From contig JAKQOG010000151.1 in the NCBI GenBank assembly GCA_029565395.1, positions 1-59,205 of the forward strand: a stretch of DNA of 59,205 nucleotides, in the 5' to 3' direction. This DNA is from Candidatus Hydrogenedentota bacterium (GTDB lineage Bacteria; Hydrogenedentota; Hydrogenedentia; Hydrogenedentales; CAILVY01). Within the stretch, counting starts at the first letter, position 1. Each line of letters opens with the position of its first letter. Positions 34,708-42,172 of the stretch are shown here, in pieces. The position numbers were made by a program, and so were the translations under genes. The notes under the pieces were generated by a model that made no database searches, had not been told where the DNA came from, and was given only the letters and a program-made list of their open reading frames with translations.

Positions 34708-35602
34708 AAAATCGCCTGAATTTCAAGAAAGACACCGTGGAAACGCGCTGGGTTTCTGGATTTTTGGGTTTTTCCTCAGGATTTTTGGACTGCGGGGCGC
34801 CTATGGCTTTCTGCACTTCGTTTGTCTCTATTACCTTCTTTTCGACCGGCCTGCGGTAGCCGGCGCGGACGCCTACATTCAAAGGCGGTTTCCCGGGGGT
34901 GGTTTTATCCGTTCCAGGTGGCGTGTATACCGTTTATTCATCAGCCAGGGGAAACAGCTTATCGATCGGTATGCCGCCATTGCAGGACTTGTTCAATTTA
35001 ATATCAAGGCGGAAGGGGAGGAACAGTTAGCGGAATTGTTGCGTAACCGGAAGGAAGGGCTTATTTTATTAACCGCCCATATCGGTAATTGGCAAGTGGC
35101 ATTGACTACCTTGAGGAATTTGAACCGGACGGTGCACCTGGTGATGCGGCCCGAGGATAATGAGGCGGTTGCGCGCGCACTAAGCCTAAGCAGGGAAAGC
35201 GATTTTATACGCATCATTTCTCCGGAAGCTGATCTAGATGGAGTATTTCAGATAATGAACGCGCTGAAGCAAGGCGACGTAGTATCCATTATGGGTGATC
35301 GGAAGTACGATTTTGACGCGATTGACGTGTCCTTTCTTGGCGCTATGGCCTATTTCCCATATGGAGCGTTTGTCATTGCCGCGGCAGTTGGATGCCCGGT
35401 GGTAGTATTGTTACCGGCAAAGCTTTCACACAAAAAATACCTTATCGATGTGCACAACGTGTTGCAGCCTTGTTATAGCGGCGCGGCAGGAAAAAAAGAG
35501 TCGTTGCGCCCCTATGTACAGGAATTTTCCAATATTCTGAGCAACTATGTTGAACACTATCCCTATCAGTGTTTTTTATTCCATGATGTCTGGAGAAACT
35601 AA
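34700..35602 (+). CDS. LpxL/HtrB-like lipid acyltransferase
   Basis: A 300-residue protein of the lauroyl/myristoyl acyltransferase fold. An N-terminal membrane segment (FLHFVCLYYLLFDRPAV) precedes the active-site region TAHIGNWQVAL and the later SIMGDRKYDF. The catalytic pattern in this family is H-x4-E/D; here the acidic position reads Gln (HIGNWQ). That may weaken activity or be a lineage variant. It probably attaches an ACP-borne chain to a lipid acceptor. Start ATG 34700 overlaps the glycosyltransferase gene by 8 nt; an ACP gene follows. Confidence 0.75.
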   Translation: MDKKSPEFQERHRGNALGFWIFGFFLRIFGLRGAYGFLHFVCLYYLLFDRPAVAGADAYIQRRFPGGGFIRSRWRVYRLFISQGKQLIDRYAAIAGLVQFNIKAEGEEQLAELLRNRKEGLILLTAHIGNWQVALTTLRNLNRTVHLVMRPEDNEAVARALSLSRESDFIRIISPEADLDGVFQIMNALKQGDVVSIMGDRKYDFDAIDVSFLGAMAYFPYGAFVIAAAVGCPVVVLLPAKLSHKKYLIDVHNVLQPCYSGAAGKKESLRPYVQEFSNILSNYVEHYPYQCFLFHDVWRN

Positions 35603-35616
35603 AGAGAGGAGTGGCG

Positions 35617-35898
35617 ATGGACGAACATAATGAACAGGAACTGGCGGAAATTCGGAAAGTGTTGAAAGAGCTTCTGGTGACTAATCTGAATCTCGAGGAC
35701 ATAGAACCGGAGCAGATCAAGGACGATGAAATTCTCTTTGGACAAGGCCTCGGCCTTGATTCGCTGGATGCCGTGGAAATTGTCGTTCTCCTGCAACGGA
35801 ACTTCGGTCTGGAAGTAAAAGACATGAAGGAAGGCAAGAAGATATTTTATTCGCTGGACACGCTTGCGCGGTATGTTTTGGAAAATAGAAAGCAATAG
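35617..35898 (+). CDS. Acyl carrier protein (2 of 3)
   Basis: A 93-residue ACP with attachment motif LGLDSLDAVEI. ATG 35617 stands behind GAGAGGAG; GTG 35611 would also be in frame. It immediately precedes ketosynthase pair B and is likely its dedicated carrier. The N-terminal helix is more acidic than in the first ACP. Confidence 0.9.
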   Translation: MDEHNEQELAEIRKVLKELLVTNLNLEDIEPEQIKDDEILFGQGLGLDSLDAVEIVVLLQRNFGLEVKDMKEGKKIFYSLDTLARYVLENRKQ

Positions 35899-35900
35899 CC

Positions 35901-37070
35901 ATGAGCCGCGGCAGCATGGTCATTTCTGGAATGGGAGTGGTTTCTGGCTGTGGAAACAATGTCCATGAAACGTTGGACAATTTTTCCACGGGATGCAGAA
36001 AAGGCGGCCCGCCTTCATTATTCAAAACGGACTTGCCATACCCGGTCTTTGAAGTTCCAGGATTTCAAGCAGGCGATGGCACTGTCATGCGCACGTTCGA
36101 ACTTGCCGTTGCCGCGGCGAATGAAGCGATTCGAGAAAGCGGGTTGGAAAACACCCTGCTGGCGCATCGGGTGGGGGTGTGCCTTGGAACCACCGTTGCC
36201 AGTCAATTGAATGATGTGGATTTCTACCGCGCCTATCGCAATACGGGAAGCGCGCCCATGCATTCCGTGGATCGGTACTTGAATGGAAATCTGGCGGGGG
36301 CCATTCAGCAGAAATTTCATTTGTCCGGTCCGGCCTGCACGGTGGTAAACGCCTGTTCTTCGGGAACCGATGCCATCGGGGTGGGGATCTCGTGGTTGCG
36401 CGCGGATATGTGCGATATTGTGATCTGCGGGGGGGCGGATGAACTCAACCGTGTTCCTCTTTGCGGCTTTGGGTCATTGGGAATAGTAAGCGATTCTCTG
36501 TGCAAGCCCTTCGACAAAGACCGGTCGGGGCTCAACTTGGGGGAAGGGGCGGGCATACTAATCATCGAGAAAGAGAACGTTTTACGAAAACGCGGACGGG
36601 AAAAGGAATTTTGCATTTCGGGTTATGGATTGGCGGCGGACGCGTATCATCTTACGGCGCCCAGGCCAGACGGCAGCGGGCTGGAAGCTGCCCTGACCCA
36701 TGCCATGAACGAAGCGGGGATTTCACCGGGACAAGTGGCGTTCATCAATGCCCACGGCACGGCCACGCGGGATAATGACAAAGTCGAAGGCGACGTCTTG
36801 GCACGGGTGTTTGGTTCCAAGGTGCAGTTTCTTTCAACGAAAGGATATACCGGGCACACTCTGGGCGCCGCAGGCGGATTGGAAGCTGTATTCACGGTGT
36901 TGGGCTTGCGGGAAGGCTGGATTCCTCAGAGCATTGGTTTTGAAAACGAGGATGACGAAATAGGCATTGCCCCGGTCCGCGAAAAGACTATCATCAACGG
37001 AAACTATGCCGTATCCACATCGCTTGCCTTCGGTGGAAACAATTCCGCGATTGTTATCGAAAAGGAATAA
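35901..37070 (+). CDS. 3-ketoacyl-ACP synthase, active (pair B)
   Basis: A 389-residue ketosynthase with Cys152 (NACSSGTDAIG), NAHGTAT and KGYTGHTLGAAG all intact. It starts 2 nt after the ACP stop. The gene downstream is a full-length ketosynthase homologue without catalytic residues, so the two probably form a ketosynthase/chain-length-factor heterodimer, as in type II polyketide systems. This would be a second elongation module besides pair A. Confidence 0.9.
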   Translation: MSRGSMVISGMGVVSGCGNNVHETLDNFSTGCRKGGPPSLFKTDLPYPVFEVPGFQAGDGTVMRTFELAVAAANEAIRESGLENTLLAHRVGVCLGTTVASQLNDVDFYRAYRNTGSAPMHSVDRYLNGNLAGAIQQKFHLSGPACTVVNACSSGTDAIGVGISWLRADMCDIVICGGADELNRVPLCGFGSLGIVSDSLCKPFDKDRSGLNLGEGAGILIIEKENVLRKRGREKEFCISGYGLAADAYHLTAPRPDGSGLEAALTHAMNEAGISPGQVAFINAHGTATRDNDKVEGDVLARVFGSKVQFLSTKGYTGHTLGAAGGLEAVFTVLGLREGWIPQSIGFENEDDEIGIAPVREKTIINGNYAVSTSLAFGGNNSAIVIEKE

Positions 37071-37078
37071 CGCAATTT

Positions 37079-38113
37079 ATGAATATTGCAGGAATAGGAA
37101 TTGTATTTAACCGGGGCCGGGGATTGCCTGCGCTGGAAAAGGCTCTTGAAGAGGGTTGGGTGCCCCCCACCGCTTCGAGGTATTCCGTATCGGACGATTT
37201 TATTAAAGACAGGGTGATACTGAAAGAGATGCGCCGGGCGGACACTTTCAGCAAGATGGCCTGCCTTGCGGCGCATGATGCGGTTGCGGATAGCGGGTTG
37301 AGCGTTGCGGGAAAGAGTTCTCTGGGGATTATTCTGGCGTCTGCTCTCGGACCCTATGTGACTACCTTCAGGTTTCTCGATGACATCCTCCAATATGGGG
37401 ACGCAAAGGTGTCTCCAACAGTCTTTTCACATTCCGTTCATAATGCCGCGGTGTCGTATATTGCCTTGTGCCTGCAAAGCCGCGGTCCCACGTTGACCAT
37501 CACCCAATTCTCTCAATCATTTTACCAGGCGCTTTTGCTTGCGGAAGCATGGATGCTGGAAGACCGTTGCACGCATGTTCTGGTGGGCAGTGCCGAACAA
37601 TGTGATGACATCCTGGAATATGTATGCCGCCAAAAAATCCATCTTGCGGAGGATGGAAAAATTGAACCGTTTCTTTTTTCTGAATCGCCAAAAGCCGTTC
37701 CTGGCGAGGGCAGCGTTTTTTTTCTGCTGGACAAGCAAGAAACTTCGGGAAAATATGGAAAAATTTCGATACACGGCGATAATGGCGTTCAAGGCTTGGA
37801 TATGTATCTGCTGGAGTGTAGCGGCCTGACGGGAGATGAGGCTGTGTATCGGAACGACGCCAAGGCAGGGCCGCTGATTTCCAGTTACACCCCCCTTTTC
37901 GGAAGCATGATGTCGGGGATCGGTTTCTCATGCGCGGCGGCTGCCCTTATGCTGAAAAACCAGCGATACTATGCCGCCCCGGTTCAGAGCAACCCGCATA
38001 ATGCGCCTTTATGCGGCGGGCATCAGTCAGCCCCTCTTAATACGATACGTTGCATTTCATATGGATGTCATAATGAGAAAATGGAGTTCACCCTAAAACA
38101 CGCCCATGGTTAA
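37079..38113 (+). CDS. Catalytically dead ketosynthase homologue, chain-length-factor-like (pair B)
   Basis: A 344-residue thiolase-fold protein aligned with ketosynthases along its length (MACLAAHDAVADSGL; LGIILASALGPYVTTFRFLDD; HSVHNAAVSYIALCLQSRGP). The nucleophile region reads TITQFSQSFYQ: the Cys is replaced (apparently by Ser). The His motifs are not recognisable; where G-H-T-x-G-A should be there is PLFGSMMSGIGF. It is therefore a likely chain-length factor for the ketosynthase 8 bp upstream. Its end overlaps the third ACP gene by 8 nt. Confidence 0.75.
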   Translation: MNIAGIGIVFNRGRGLPALEKALEEGWVPPTASRYSVSDDFIKDRVILKEMRRADTFSKMACLAAHDAVADSGLSVAGKSSLGIILASALGPYVTTFRFLDDILQYGDAKVSPTVFSHSVHNAAVSYIALCLQSRGPTLTITQFSQSFYQALLLAEAWMLEDRCTHVLVGSAEQCDDILEYVCRQKIHLAEDGKIEPFLFSESPKAVPGEGSVFFLLDKQETSGKYGKISIHGDNGVQGLDMYLLECSGLTGDEAVYRNDAKAGPLISSYTPLFGSMMSGIGFSCAAAALMLKNQRYYAAPVQSNPHNAPLCGGHQSAPLNTIRCISYGCHNEKMEFTLKHAHG

Positions 38114-38354
38114 TACGAAACAAATTGAGGAAAAACTTGTCCAGCGCGTTGCCGCCATTTTGTCCACGGATGCCGTTAAAGTAAAACCCGAAACACCCTT
38201 GCATACGCTGGGCATGGACTCGCTGGGTTTTGTGGAACTGCTTGTATTCATTGAGAAAGAATTCAAAATTAAGCTCATGGAATCCGGACTGGAACGGGAA
38301 GATTTCAAAACCATCCGGGCATTGGCGCAACGCATCAGCAAGGTTAACGAATGA
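38106..38354 (+). CDS. Acyl carrier protein (3 of 3)
   Basis: An 82-residue ACP with motif LGMDSLGFVEL. It overlaps both neighbours (8 nt with the dead ketosynthase, ATGA with the condensation-like gene). That position suggests it presents its acyl chain to the condensation-fold acyltransferase encoded next. Confidence 0.9.
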   Translation: MVNTKQIEEKLVQRVAAILSTDAVKVKPETPLHTLGMDSLGFVELLVFIEKEFKIKLMESGLEREDFKTIRALAQRISKVNE

Positions 38355-39631
38355 AACGGTATCTCACGGGCATTGACTGGATAGTCCATTCGTTGGATTA
38401 TGCCGGCAAATCGCAGTGCGGCGTCGGTAATGCCTCTGAGATTGTCCTTGAGTTGAACGGCCGCCCGGATGCGGAGGAACTCCAAACCGCATTGGTTGGT
38501 TTTTTGCAGAAGTTTCCTGTAGTGAATGGAGTTCCTTCACGCGCCTTAAATTTGTGTCCCTATTGGAAAATACCCGCCCCCGGGAAAATGCTGCCCATTC
38601 ATGTAACCACACGGCATCTGGAAGAAACAGATGATCCGTCGTTATCCATGACTGCACAGGTGAACACGCCGTTTGAAAACAAAAGGACCCATTTGGCTTT
38701 CTATCTTCTTGACACTCCTGAACGTGCCTTCTTGTGCATGACGTTTGACCACCGGCTCATGGATGCCAGAGGCGCGGAGGCATTCCTCGCCCTGTTTCAA
38801 CGATATTATGAAAAAAATGACCTCCCGCAGGTGGTTTTGGAAGAACCTTCACATCTTGATCATTGGAAAGAAAATTTCCTGGCGGGCCAGCAGGTAAATC
38901 GGTTTTTCCTTGGGCTCTCGAAGGATAAGCCCCGCATCCTACCGCTTCAAACCCATAGCCGGGATTGCCGTTTTTTGTCTGCTTCGTTTGATGCCGTTCA
39001 ATCCGCCAGAATTGTAGAGATCGCCTATGAACAGGCGGGATACCTGATGCTTATGCCTTTTCTGTTGGCAAAGACTATCCAGGTTATGCATCGGATAGTT
39101 GATTCCCGGAACACGGAGGGCCCGGCGTACCTGGTGCCGGTTTCGGTGGATACCCGTCCACAGGATACGGTTAATAAGGAAATATTCTTCAATTACGTAT
39201 CGTTTTTTTTCTTCCGTGCCGGGGTTGAATCCGCAGGCGATTTTCCCGTGCTCTTAGAGAATATCAAACAGCAGATGTACGGCCAGGTGAGTGCCAAACT
39301 GCCCGAAGCGCTAACGAAAGCGAGCCTGCTGCTCCGCATTGCCCCACTGCCCATGGTGAATTTCTTCCTGCGGCGCATGTCAAACAAAAGTTTCGCGTCC
39401 TTTTCTTTTTCGTTCGTGGGCAGTGCATATGATTTGCCCAATTTCATGCGGGGAGAAGTGCACAATATTTTGCATTTCCCCCGTGTGCCGAATCCGCCGG
39501 GGATCGGTGTTTTTTTCACGCAATTCAAGGGCAAACTCAACGTCACGCTGTCATATTTTGACGGGATGTTGTGCAATGACGAGGCGCTTCAGATCATTGC
39601 AGAACTCAAGGCGATTGCAAATGCAGCCTGA
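38351..39631 (+). CDS. Condensation-fold acyltransferase-like protein
   Basis: A 426-residue protein with the layout of the chloramphenicol-acetyltransferase/condensation superfamily. The active-site-like motif D133-H134-R-L-M-D138-A is a variant of HHxxxDG. The N-terminal segment GNASEIVLELNGRPDAEEL and the later FFNYVSFFFF and VNITLSYFDG-type strand also fit. Such enzymes join an ACP- or CoA-bound acyl group to an alcohol or amine. Following an ACP gene, it may esterify the finished chain or join two chains. Alternative members of the fold (papA- or WS/DGAT-like) cannot be excluded. Confidence 0.65.
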   Translation: MKRYLTGIDWIVHSLDYAGKSQCGVGNASEIVLELNGRPDAEELQTALVGFLQKFPVVNGVPSRALNLCPYWKIPAPGKMLPIHVTTRHLEETDDPSLSMTAQVNTPFENKRTHLAFYLLDTPERAFLCMTFDHRLMDARGAEAFLALFQRYYEKNDLPQVVLEEPSHLDHWKENFLAGQQVNRFFLGLSKDKPRILPLQTHSRDCRFLSASFDAVQSARIVEIAYEQAGYLMLMPFLLAKTIQVMHRIVDSRNTEGPAYLVPVSVDTRPQDTVNKEIFFNYVSFFFFRAGVESAGDFPVLLENIKQQMYGQVSAKLPEALTKASLLLRIAPLPMVNFFLRRMSNKSFASFSFSFVGSAYDLPNFMRGEVHNILHFPRVPNPPGIGVFFTQFKGKLNVTLSYFDGMLCNDEALQIIAELKAIANAA

Positions 39632-40757
39632 AACAATACCATGTGATGTGCTGGTGGCCGGCGCGGGTGTTTCCGGATTGGCCGCCGCCATCGCCGCCTC
39701 GGAAAGAGGCGCCAAGACACTTCTAATTGAAAAGAATGATTATATAGGTGGCACGGTGATTGCCGGAATGCACCGCTATCTCTGCGGGCTGTACGGCACA
39801 GCGCCTTCCAAGACCCTCAATGCCGGCCTTTCACGGGCGCTTGTCAGCGTATTAACGAAACGCAATGCGGTCAATGGGCCGGTACGCCTTGGAAAAGTGT
39901 ATGGGTTTCGTTTCAGGCCAAAAGATCTGCTCTGTGAGTTTAATGCCCGCATCCAAATGAATAAAAAAAATCTCAAGGTACTCCTGGAAACTCAACTCTA
40001 TGCTATAACAAAAGAGAAGGAACGCATACTTGCCCTCTATGCCACTGTGAATAACACACCGGTCTGCATCGAACCGAAGGTGGTGATCGATGCGAGCGGT
40101 GACGGCGCAATTATTATGCTAAGCGGTGCAAAATACCAGGTTCGCCCTCCGAGTGGGCGTCAACTCGCCGGATTCAGTTTTCGCGTGGCCGGGATTAAAG
40201 GCGGCCGTGAAATGCTTGCCATTAAAGTTCCATATCATGTGAGATTCGCGACATGCATGCCGCTTGAAAAGAAAAATGAATGCATTATCCGGATGAATGT
40301 TCCCTCAGGCGCGGATACCGGCGAAATACAGAACGAGGCGAAGCGTCAGATGCACCGCTTGTGCCGCGTGCTGCCTGAATTCAACCATGCCTATATTGCC
40401 GAGTTTTCACCCTCGGTAACCGAGCGTGAAGGCCTTCGTTTACAGGGTGAATACACGCTGACGGCAAAAGATGTCCTGAGCGCACGGCACTTCGAGGACG
40501 GCGTGGTCAAGAGTGCATGGCCCATCGAATTGTGGACTGCCGAACGGGGCCCCCAGTATCGGTATTTGGAACCGGGTGCGCATTATGAGATTCCGTTGCG
40601 GTGCCTCAAATCGAAGCAAATAAACAATCTTCTGGCATGCGGACGGTGTATTTCTGCAACGCATGAAGCTTTGGGTTCGGTTCGTGTTGCCGGAACGTGT
40701 ATATCCTTGGGTGAACAAGCGGGAATAACTGCGGTGAAATTATGCGAATCATATTAG
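39621..40757 (+). CDS. FAD-dependent oxidoreductase (FAD_oxidored type)
   Basis: A 378-residue flavoprotein. Start ATG 39621 overlaps the previous gene by 11 nt. The N-terminal dinucleotide fold is VLVAGAGVSGLAAAIAASERG, followed by LLIEKNDYIGGTVIAGMHRY. VVIDASGDGAIIMLSGAKY and the C-terminal NNLLACGRCISATHEALGSVRV, then GTCISLGEQAG, are typical of the FAD_oxidored family (PF12831-like). The reaction is unknown; dehydrogenation or hydroxyl oxidation of the lipid chain is possible. It is a different family from the phytoene-desaturase-like protein at 19194. It overlaps the next radical SAM gene by 16 nt. Confidence 0.75.
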   Translation: MQPETIPCDVLVAGAGVSGLAAAIAASERGAKTLLIEKNDYIGGTVIAGMHRYLCGLYGTAPSKTLNAGLSRALVSVLTKRNAVNGPVRLGKVYGFRFRPKDLLCEFNARIQMNKKNLKVLLETQLYAITKEKERILALYATVNNTPVCIEPKVVIDASGDGAIIMLSGAKYQVRPPSGRQLAGFSFRVAGIKGGREMLAIKVPYHVRFATCMPLEKKNECIIRMNVPSGADTGEIQNEAKRQMHRLCRVLPEFNHAYIAEFSPSVTEREGLRLQGEYTLTAKDVLSARHFEDGVVKSAWPIELWTAERGPQYRYLEPGAHYEIPLRCLKSKQINNLLACGRCISATHEALGSVRVAGTCISLGEQAGITAVKLCESY

Positions 40758-42172
40758 TTAAACCTTATCCGGAACTGTTAATTGCAAAGCGGCTGCAACA
40801 GAGTTTTTTGCATCTGGAGCCGCTGGAACTGGAGATCGTTGCAGGGGGGATTCCAGCCGATAATGACATCCGAATCCTGGATCTGAGTTTGGAAAAGGAT
40901 CCGGTGAATGCCTTCTCGGCCATGATACAAACGTGGAGGCCGGACCTTGTTGGATTTGGCGGATATAGTTCCAATGTGGGCGTGGTGAAGCGCCTGGCCG
41001 GTATGGCCAAGCAAATGCATCCAACGATTATCACCGTAGTCGGCGGAATCCATGCCACCCTGTTACCGGCGGATTATGCCATCAGCGACATCGACATCAT
41101 TGTGCGGGGTGAGGGCGGGAACACCCTGGGTGAGGTTGTGCGCCGGGCAAAGGCGGGGGAACCGTTGCATATTGACAACTGTGCCCTTTCGCCGAGTGAT
41201 CCGGAATTTTCGCATAAGGCGGAGCTCGCTCCACCCGCCTATCCGAAACCGGAGCAGATCCCACGGCCACGCAGGGATCTCGTCGACCGGTCACGCTATT
41301 TTTGCGTATGGTCTTCAAGTGACACGCCTAGGCTGAAAACGATGTTCCCTCGGGTGGCCAGCCTGCGGACCTCCATCGGATGCGCTTTTTCGTGCTCGTT
41401 CTGCGTCATTCCGCATCTGATGAACGGAAAATATTTGCAGCGCACACCAGAAGACGTGGTGGATGAAATCGCAGGGATCAAGGAAGAGTACATTTATTTT
41501 GTCGATGACGAAATGTTTCTGAATCCAGTGCGAACCCGGAAAATCGCGGAACTGTTGATCGAACGCGGCATCAAAAAAAAGTACACGAGTTGGGCGCGCA
41601 GCGACACTATTGTGCGCCATGCGGACGTATTGCGGCTCTGGAAAACGGCCGGGTTGGATACGCTGTATGTCGGGCTGGAATCAATGGACGAATCAAAACT
41701 GGATGAGTATAAAAAGCGGGTGCCGGTGGAAACCAACCAAAAGGCCATTGCCATGTTGCGGGAGATTGGCATCACCTTGCACGCGTCTTTCATTGTGCAT
41801 CCCGATTTCAGCGTAGAGGACTTCCGGCGTTTGGAAAAGGTCGTGCTGGACGTCTGCCCGGCCGAAGTAACATTTACCGTCCTCTCGCCGTCGCCGGGAA
41901 CTCAGTTCTGGCATGAACACAAGCACGAATTTATTTGCGATCCCTATCGTTTTTACGACTGCATGCATTCGATCTTGCCCACACGGCTCCCGCTGAAATT
42001 ATTTTATGCGCATTTCAGCCGCTTAACTCAACTCGCATTGCGAAATAATCCGCTGCGAAGAAACAAAATCAAAATTCCTTTGCGGGATTTGTTCCGTGCG
42101 ATTGTGTATGGAACACAATATATTATCGCGTTGCGCATGATTTACCGCGACTACCCCATGGAAACCAAATGA
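40742..42172 (+). CDS. B12-binding-type radical SAM enzyme (3 of 3)
   Basis: A 476-residue enzyme. The N-terminal B12-binding-type domain (LVKPYPELLIAKRLQ, RPDLVGFGGYSSNVGVVKRL, TITVVGGIHATLLPADYA, DIIVRGEGGNTLGEVV) precedes the 4Fe-4S motif C214-x3-C218-x2-C221 (IGCAFSCSFCVIP). The C-terminal region includes PVETNQKAIAMLREIGI and a basic segment. It resembles cobalamin-dependent radical SAM proteins that act on lipids (for example hopanoid methylase-like folds), but the substrate is open. It overlaps the following ligase gene by ATGA. Confidence 0.85.
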   Translation: MRIILVKPYPELLIAKRLQQSFLHLEPLELEIVAGGIPADNDIRILDLSLEKDPVNAFSAMIQTWRPDLVGFGGYSSNVGVVKRLAGMAKQMHPTIITVVGGIHATLLPADYAISDIDIIVRGEGGNTLGEVVRRAKAGEPLHIDNCALSPSDPEFSHKAELAPPAYPKPEQIPRPRRDLVDRSRYFCVWSSSDTPRLKTMFPRVASLRTSIGCAFSCSFCVIPHLMNGKYLQRTPEDVVDEIAGIKEEYIYFVDDEMFLNPVRTRKIAELLIERGIKKKYTSWARSDTIVRHADVLRLWKTAGLDTLYVGLESMDESKLDEYKKRVPVETNQKAIAMLREIGITLHASFIVHPDFSVEDFRRLEKVVLDVCPAEVTFTVLSPSPGTQFWHEHKHEFICDPYRFYDCMHSILPTRLPLKLFYAHFSRLTQLALRNNPLRRNKIKIPLRDLFRAIVYGTQYIIALRMIYRDYPMETK

